IMG/VR virus record: IMGVR_UViG_3300010396_000075 | Location: 1 to 35,762 of that record | Source of the DNA: a virus | Reading direction: 5' to 3' (one strand) | DNA: 35,762 nt | Shown here: positions 30,890 to 35,762 of the stretch, in pieces | How positions within the stretch are numbered: the first letter of the stretch is position 1 | Layout of the letters: each line of letters begins with the position of its first letter | Translations under genes and position numbers: made by a program | Notes under the pieces: model-generated | The model's database searches: none | The model's input: only the letters and a program-made list of their open reading frames with translations | What the model was told of the DNA's origin: nothing

Positions 30890-32193
30890 TGGGCGGCGGA
30901 CTTGCTTTCTTAGGAGGATTGGCAGGGGGTGCGGCACAGGGAGCGCAAACCATGCAACAACTTCAACTCCAAAATATGTACTACGGTGGAAGGGTGGATA
31001 ATGGGGAAGAAGCAAACCGTATTCGTGAAGAAGCGATAGCCGCCCGGACAGGAAAGGGTGGTGGCGGCAGCAGCGGTAGCGGCGGTGGTGGTGGTGGAAG
31101 TAAAGGTGCGGATTACGAGGGATTCGACAATTCCCTTATTCCAATTTTCCAGGCTGGCGAAACCAACAAACCTGTAGTACAGCCTGCCCCAGCAATGGCG
31201 AACCAGGCCGGATTAGCTGGGCCTGGACCATCCTCGGCAACATTACCCAATGTGGGCACGTTGGCGAACAACCCCGCTGCAGCCTATCAAGGCGCTGGAC
31301 TTGGCGCACCGGCACAAGCCGCGCCGGCAGAACCCCAAACGCCAATAAACCCGCGACAGGAAATCGTAAAGCAAATGATGTTTGGCAACCTGGCCAACGA
31401 ACCGGACAAGCTTAATGCGATCGCGGCGGCGGCGGCTGTGCACGGCCTGGGTGACAAGATTACGCCGTGGCTAGAAGGCATATATAAAGCCAAGAAAAGC
31501 GGGATTCTCGATGGCGCAATGAACTTGATCAACAATAACATTGATGGCGCAATCAATAGTCTCAAGCAGGGCGGGATAAATCTCGCGGGCAGGCCGACAA
31601 AAGTGGAGCCAGATAACCCCAATGACTACCGATGGAAAATAAATATTGACGGTACGGGCGAGCGGGTGATGGACGTAAGAAACATGGTTGCATCCACAAT
31701 GGACCCTGAAAAGTTCATGGATCTACAAAACAAAACAAAAGTCGCAAATGCACAGGCCGATGCGCATACCGCAAATGCAGAAGAAAGTCGGGCGAAGGCG
31801 AAGGTATACGGTTCTGGCGGGGGATTGGGGCGTAGCTCTGGTGGTGGTGTAGCGAAAGCGCCGCGAGTTTCTAAAGTTATGGAAACAAATCGCGGTATTG
31901 TGGCAATCATGTCCGACGGATCGCAGGTTATCCAAAAGGGTCCGGACGGAAAACCCATGTTTGGCCCATCAAACTTAAAGACGGCGGCGGGTTTGATTGG
32001 AAAGACTCTTGATCCGCTCGGCGACAATAGCGATATTGCTGGAAAAGTAACCGGATTGGCTGATCAACTTAATAGCGGAGGGAAGCCTCCTCCTGCCACT
32101 CTGAAAGACCTTCCAGAAGACGCCAAAATGATAGGCACGTCCAAAGGTAAACCGATTTACGAGGTAAATGGTAAAAGATGGGAATCGAAATAA
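30889..32193 (+). CDS. Second ejection/internal virion protein candidate
   Basis: The protein has 434 residues. Gly-rich ends (GGGLAFLGGLAGGAAQGAQ, SSGSGGGGGGSKG), Ala/Pro-rich middle, then helices (DKLNAIAAAAAVHGLGDK, AEESRAKAKVYGSG). Composition and position next to the former protein fit an internal virion (ejection) protein; family membership is not clear. Flexible glycine linkers are suited to passing through a narrow portal. The gap after it (32194-32243) holds a moron promoter. Confidence 0.6.
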   Translation: MGGGLAFLGGLAGGAAQGAQTMQQLQLQNMYYGGRVDNGEEANRIREEAIAARTGKGGGGSSGSGGGGGGSKGADYEGFDNSLIPIFQAGETNKPVVQPAPAMANQAGLAGPGPSSATLPNVGTLANNPAAAYQGAGLGAPAQAAPAEPQTPINPRQEIVKQMMFGNLANEPDKLNAIAAAAAVHGLGDKITPWLEGIYKAKKSGILDGAMNLINNNIDGAINSLKQGGINLAGRPTKVEPDNPNDYRWKINIDGTGERVMDVRNMVASTMDPEKFMDLQNKTKVANAQADAHTANAEESRAKAKVYGSGGGLGRSSGGGVAKAPRVSKVMETNRGIVAIMSDGSQVIQKGPDGKPMFGPSNLKTAAGLIGKTLDPLGDNSDIAGKVTGLADQLNSGGKPPPATLKDLPEDAKMIGTSKGKPIYEVNGKRWESK

Positions 32194-32198
32194 TCCAC

Positions 32199-32226
32199 TT
32201 GCAAGTCTGATAATATCGTCTATAGT
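32199..32226 (+). promoter_or_regulatory. Promoter of lipoprotein moron
   Basis: TTGCAA (32199-32204), 16 nt, then TATAGT (32221-32226) make a plausible sigma-70 promoter directly upstream of a GGAGG site (32234-32238). This gives the single gene at 32244 its own expression, independent of the late operon. Confidence 0.65.
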
Positions 32227-32243
32227 GATATTAGGAGGGCCAT

Positions 32244-32612
32244 ATGAAACGGCTACTGATCTGTGTAATGGCGGTTTTCCTGTTTTCAGGGTGCGCGACA
32301 ACCAGCGTAAACAAGGAAGCCAAAACCCGCTATAAAGAAAAAATGGACTTGTTTCTAGGTGAAGACGAGTCCTTTTTGGTGCGGTGGTGGGGGGCGCCTG
32401 ATAGGGAATATGAACTTGATGGAGTAAAATACTTAAGATACTCATCTTCCAGGACTGTTCCATATCCAATGCCATTACAGATAAGCGTTCCCTCCTATAA
32501 TCGCTTCGTCATGTACGGCGGAGGGGCAGCAAGCATGAATTGCGATAATACTTTTGAAATCCAGCGCGGAATAGTTGTCGCGTGGCGATTCAAAGGTAAC
32601 GGCTGTAGATAA
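32244..32612 (+). CDS. Lipoprotein moron (lysogenic conversion candidate)
   Basis: The protein has 122 residues. A signal (RLLICVMAVFLFSGC) ends in lipobox FSGC, so the Cys is probably lipid-anchored. The mature part has FLVRWWGAPDREYELDGVKYLRYSS and FEIQRGIVVAWRFKGNGC, similar in style to small outer-membrane lipoproteins with the G-x-P then G-x-x-x-L-x-Y pattern (SmpA/BamE-like in shape only). It has its own promoter and is closed by a terminator (32633-32660): a typical moron. Expression in the lysogen could alter the host surface or exclude other phages. Base use is more AT-rich than neighbouring late genes. Confidence 0.75.
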   Translation: MKRLLICVMAVFLFSGCATTSVNKEAKTRYKEKMDLFLGEDESFLVRWWGAPDREYELDGVKYLRYSSSRTVPYPMPLQISVPSYNRFVMYGGGAASMNCDNTFEIQRGIVVAWRFKGNGCR

Positions 32613-32632
32613 ACGCAGCATCATGAACATTC

Positions 32633-32660
32633 AAGCCGCCTTCGAGCGGCTTTTTCTTTT
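32633..32660 (+). terminator. Intrinsic terminator after moron
   Basis: The stem AAGCCGC / GCGGCTT (32633-32639, 32646-32652) with a six-base loop is followed by T-rich TTTTCTTTTT. It is a close variant of the terminators at 15841 and 26045. GAGG for the next gene begins right after it. Confidence 0.85.
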
Positions 32661-32669
32661 TGAGGCCAC

Positions 32670-35600
32670 ATGGCATATACCGAATTCAATGGCGAACTGG
32701 ACGGCGAAGAACCCGGCTATGTCGAGTTCAATGGCGAACTGGATAAACCAGAGTCAAAACTGGATAAGGTTAAATCCGTTGTGTCAAAGGGTGTGGACGC
32801 TGGGCTGTCCATGCTCACGCCCAAGAAAAGTATTGCGGATCAGGCACAGACTCAACCTACACAACCTGCAAACGCAGCCAGGATACAGCGCAACAATGCG
32901 ATTGGATTAAGAGCATTTACCTCCGCCGAACCGGTCCCCCAAGAAGGCGGATTCGTTAACTCTGCTGCCCGCACAGTCGGGCAGGGCATCAAGGGTGCCG
33001 GACAGGTTGCCGCTGATTATCTCGGTGCAGACCGCAACAATGCCGCGAAACGATACGGACAAGCGGTTATCGATGCAAATCCCACGGCGGTCAATTCCCT
33101 CGAAGACATAGCCGCCAAACCGGGTACCGCCATTGCTGAAGGCACAGGCAATGCAGCGCCATCCATGGCCGGAATGATCGGTGCGCGAGCTGTAGGCCAA
33201 GGCATTACCGCACTCTCCCCGCTGGCTGGTCCCGCTGCCCCTCTGGTAGCTGCTGCCGGTCAAGTCGTGTCATGGCTCGGACCTGCTGCAATCGCTGCGC
33301 TACCTTCCTACGGCGGTATTCGCGACAAGCAAATACTCAATGATCCGGCGGCTGAACAATCAGCCAAATCCAAAGCTATTGCAGCAATGGGAGCGGCGGC
33401 TGTTGCTGGGATAGAAACCGCATTCGGCCCACAGAATTGGGCACTTGCTGCGATGACCAAGCAGGGCCGGGCAAAAATGGCAGAGAAGTTTGCCGCGACA
33501 ACGCTAGCCGGATCGATTGGGAAAGGTGCCGTCAAAGGCGCTGCTATCGAAGGCTCAGAAGAACTCGCCCAGAATCCCATTGAACAACTCGCGGCTGGTG
33601 ACAATCCGACGACCAAAGAGAATATAAAAGATACCTTGTTCGGTGGCGCAATGGGCGCACTCAGCGGCGGGGTATTGGGCGGCGGGTCTGGAATGCTGCT
33701 CGGTAAACCCATCACACAGACACCAGACAACGTTCTCAAATACACTGCTGAACGGGGCGGCAAGAAGGCCAAAGAAACCGCACAAGCAGAATTAGACCGC
33801 AGGGCGCAAGATGGGATCGTTAATAATACCCCTGAATCAACACCTGAAGCCGTACAGCGCATCATAGCCACAGGCAAGGATAAGGCAAAGGATATTAATC
33901 CCGATGCAGCCACGGGCTCAGATTCTATTCAAAGCAGCATATTTGAGGAACCAGACCATGTTGTTGACGCCAACAAAATGGATAACGCACCGGATCAGCC
34001 GACTCCCGAACCCGTAGAAACGCTCAACGCACAACTCAATGCGCTGGCCGATGGCAGAAAACCAGGTGTTCTCATCACTCCGGGCGAACCCATGCCGGAT
34101 TCTCTACCGCAAGGCATTAAATCTGCCGATGTGCCGGGACACGGTACGCTCCTATATCGGGATGAGGCCACCCTGCAAGCTGCAAGAAATGGACAGATGG
34201 GAGCCGCACTCGGCTATGGTATTGATGAGAAGCCAGCGGGCGCTACCCATACTGTGACCGCACGCGACGAGAAAGGAAATGTCATTCAGGACGTGGCGAC
34301 CGATGGCAGTCATTCTGTCATTCAGGCGGCCAAAAATGTGGCGGGGCCTGCCGGCACGGTCGAAATTCGGCCTGTCGCTGATGCGATGGTGGAGCGTGAT
34401 GCCAACGTACATCAACCCACTCAAGAACAAGTGGAAAAGGCCGGCGCACAAGCAGCAGAGAAAGTGGGGCTCCCTAAAGTTGGGTCACGTATAGAATACA
34501 AGGGTCCTTCAGGGGAAACTCGATCTGGCACCGTACTTGCGTACGGAGTTTTGCAAGGGAACGGGAATGTTGAACATCGAGTGCGTATCAAAGATGATGA
34601 GGGTTATGAAACAGCACCAATGGTGGACGCAGCCAATCCACGGTTACCAAAAAAACAGGCAACTTTACCCAATAAACCACTGGACGAAACACAAGATACC
34701 AAAACAACATTAGTCCAATCCGGGGGAGGAACTAAGCCTGTAGCCGCTCCCAAACAGGAGAAAACGGAAGACACACCGAGGGCTCACCCTATCCGACCCC
34801 TCCTGGAATCCCTCATCAAGCGCCGGGCGGCAGCCAAACAGGTAGGCAAGGAACGCAGCATCAACAACGCCATTGCTCGCGCCAAAGAAGTAATGAGTGG
34901 CAAACGCGCAGATACTGACCTTGAATCAAAATGGTTCCGCTTGCAAGCTGGCGCAATACGAAAATCAGATCCTGCGACTGCTGATTTATTGCACCAGATC
35001 AGTGAGACCATTAAACCGCTTGCAAAACAGAAATCAAGCGGATATGATAAATCACATGAAATATCCAGCCAAAAGAAGCCCGAAACCAAGCAAACTATCC
35101 CTGTGCGGGGGAGTGAGAGCGCCGTTCTACGTGAACGGGGTGGACGTATCCTCGCCAACGGGATCGTTCAAAGCATACAAACACACGGTATTTCTGCCCT
35201 CATCGGAAAAACCATCAACTCCCCCGAGCAGCTTGCCGAAATAGCCCAGGTTTACCGCAATCCTCGTTACGAAACCTTCCGTATTTTCTTCACCAAGGGC
35301 ATCGAAATTGTTCACGCTTCCGGCGTGACGGCTCGCCTTCCCGGCACTACCCCTATATTCCCTAAGGACATGTCCACCGAACAAGGTGCGACCTGGATCA
35401 AGGATATGATGCAATCCTCCGGGGCAGACGGTTACTGGATGCTACACAACCATCCGTCTGGCAACCCTACCCCAAGCGATACCGATATCACAGCGACAAG
35501 AAACATGGCAAAGCTGATACCCGGATTTAAGGGGCACGTAATCATTAACTCAAACAAGTACGCGCAGATAATGATCCCTAATAGCCGAATATCTGCAAAA

Positions 35601-35762
35601 GTAATCAGCAAACATTTTTCCGAAGATAACCTCCTGAAAGCCTCAAAACCAAGCGTCTATATTGGTAAGCCCGTTCCCAATCCGAGCGTTGTAGCAACTA
35701 TCGGGAAGTCCTTCCAAAAAGATGGATGGGTAACTCTTATCGGTGTTTCCGGACTCTCAGGA
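32670..35762 (+). CDS. Large polyvalent virion protein with RadC/JAMM-type motif (partial)
   Basis: The frame opens at ATG 32670 (GAGG upstream) and stays open through the right edge: 1031 codons seen, no stop. The N-terminus carries a duplicated EFNGELD motif (residues 5-11 and 19-25); residues about 85-375 are Ala/Gly-rich and hydrophobic, as in proteins that cross membranes during DNA entry. Near the end, H926-N-H928-PSG...PS936-x-x-D939 matches the RadC/MPN+ (JAMM) metal-binding motif, with a preceding IEIVHASGV and following GHVIINSNKYAQI strand. Large phage ejection proteins with enzyme domains (gp16-like) are the best comparison. Protein continues outside the window. Confidence 0.75.
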   Translation, partial: MAYTEFNGELDGEEPGYVEFNGELDKPESKLDKVKSVVSKGVDAGLSMLTPKKSIADQAQTQPTQPANAARIQRNNAIGLRAFTSAEPVPQEGGFVNSAARTVGQGIKGAGQVAADYLGADRNNAAKRYGQAVIDANPTAVNSLEDIAAKPGTAIAEGTGNAAPSMAGMIGARAVGQGITALSPLAGPAAPLVAAAGQVVSWLGPAAIAALPSYGGIRDKQILNDPAAEQSAKSKAIAAMGAAAVAGIETAFGPQNWALAAMTKQGRAKMAEKFAATTLAGSIGKGAVKGAAIEGSEELAQNPIEQLAAGDNPTTKENIKDTLFGGAMGALSGGVLGGGSGMLLGKPITQTPDNVLKYTAERGGKKAKETAQAELDRRAQDGIVNNTPESTPEAVQRIIATGKDKAKDINPDAATGSDSIQSSIFEEPDHVVDANKMDNAPDQPTPEPVETLNAQLNALADGRKPGVLITPGEPMPDSLPQGIKSADVPGHGTLLYRDEATLQAARNGQMGAALGYGIDEKPAGATHTVTARDEKGNVIQDVATDGSHSVIQAAKNVAGPAGTVEIRPVADAMVERDANVHQPTQEQVEKAGAQAAEKVGLPKVGSRIEYKGPSGETRSGTVLAYGVLQGNGNVEHRVRIKDDEGYETAPMVDAANPRLPKKQATLPNKPLDETQDTKTTLVQSGGGTKPVAAPKQEKTEDTPRAHPIRPLLESLIKRRAAAKQVGKERSINNAIARAKEVMSGKRADTDLESKWFRLQAGAIRKSDPATADLLHQISETIKPLAKQKSSGYDKSHEISSQKKPETKQTIPVRGSESAVLRERGGRILANGIVQSIQTHGISALIGKTINSPEQLAEIAQVYRNPRYETFRIFFTKGIEIVHASGVTARLPGTTPIFPKDMSTEQGATWIKDMMQSSGADGYWMLHNHPSGNPTPSDTDITATRNMAKLIPGFKGHVIINSNKYAQIMIPNSRISAKVISKHFSEDNLLKASKPSVYIGKPVPNPSVVATIGKSFQKDGWVTLIGVSGLSG

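Noticed and set aside
33308-33913. Open frame of 201 codons on the minus strand
   Set aside because: It is antisense to the large polyvalent gene, whose Ala/Gly-rich codons create open frames on the other strand. The plus-strand frame is continuous for over 1000 codons.
1-35762. tRNA or other structured RNA genes
   Set aside because: No cloverleaf with a T-loop GTTCRA-type box and 3' acceptor pairing was seen on reading; the genome is too gene-dense to leave clear room. A tRNA scan would settle it.

Overview
The window is an almost gene-saturated piece of a temperate tailed-phage genome, either a prophage or a phage contig. It has a repressor/Cro-type switch, an O-like replication gene with an internal origin-like repeat array, a full set of head genes, lysis genes and short-tail/ejection genes. 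The portal has the length and look of the P22 portal family. No tape-measure, tail-sheath or major tail-tube gene is seen. This points to a podovirus-type (short-tailed) virion. Base composition looks intermediate (about half GC). Protein style (PBSX-type TerL, DUF4043-like capsid, SAR-type GH24 endolysin of the GDVPT subtype, LPD29 protein) suggests a proteobacterial host, most likely a betaproteobacterium; this is inference. No integrase, attachment site, tRNA or clear host gene is visible, and both window ends cut through genes.

Layout. (1) 1-1070: leftward immunity side, with a winged-helix-like gene cut by the edge, a small unknown gene and an HTH repressor. These are separated from a rightward Cro-like gene by an operator region whose repeated half-sites coincide with both -35 boxes. 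(2) 1069-6503: rightward early operon in which nearly every stop codon overlaps the next start: Cro-like, Dam-type methylase, O-like replication protein, DUF6475-like partner, DUF1643 protein, small unknown, PAPS-reductase-like enzyme, VRR-NUC nuclease, unknown, and a putative late regulator (antiterminator position). (3) 9060-6474: a leftward accessory block of nine mostly tiny genes, driven by two promoters that share the same leader sequence and split by a terminator. (4) 9100-35762: the rightward late region: spanin-like genes, terminase, portal, an unknown protein, a glycoside hydrolase, scaffold, capsid, connectors, tail fibre plus chaperone, holin-like/lipoprotein/endolysin cassette, nozzle-like protein, several small virion proteins, a repeat-bearing LamG-like protein, a GNAT acetyltransferase, two ejection-protein candidates, a lipoprotein moron and a >1031-residue polyvalent protein with a RadC/JAMM metalloprotease motif that runs off the end.

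How it works together. The late region contains at least six strong intrinsic terminators, each placed just upstream of the next gene's ribosome binding site, the first directly after a possible late promoter. This fits a late operon read only by modified polymerase, with the 5955-6503 product as the candidate antiterminator. Points that stand out most: the leftward accessory block, the terminator-before-each-gene pattern, the origin-like iterons inside the O-like gene, the glycosidase between portal and scaffold, two separate spanin-like gene sets, and the RadC-motif polyvalent protein.
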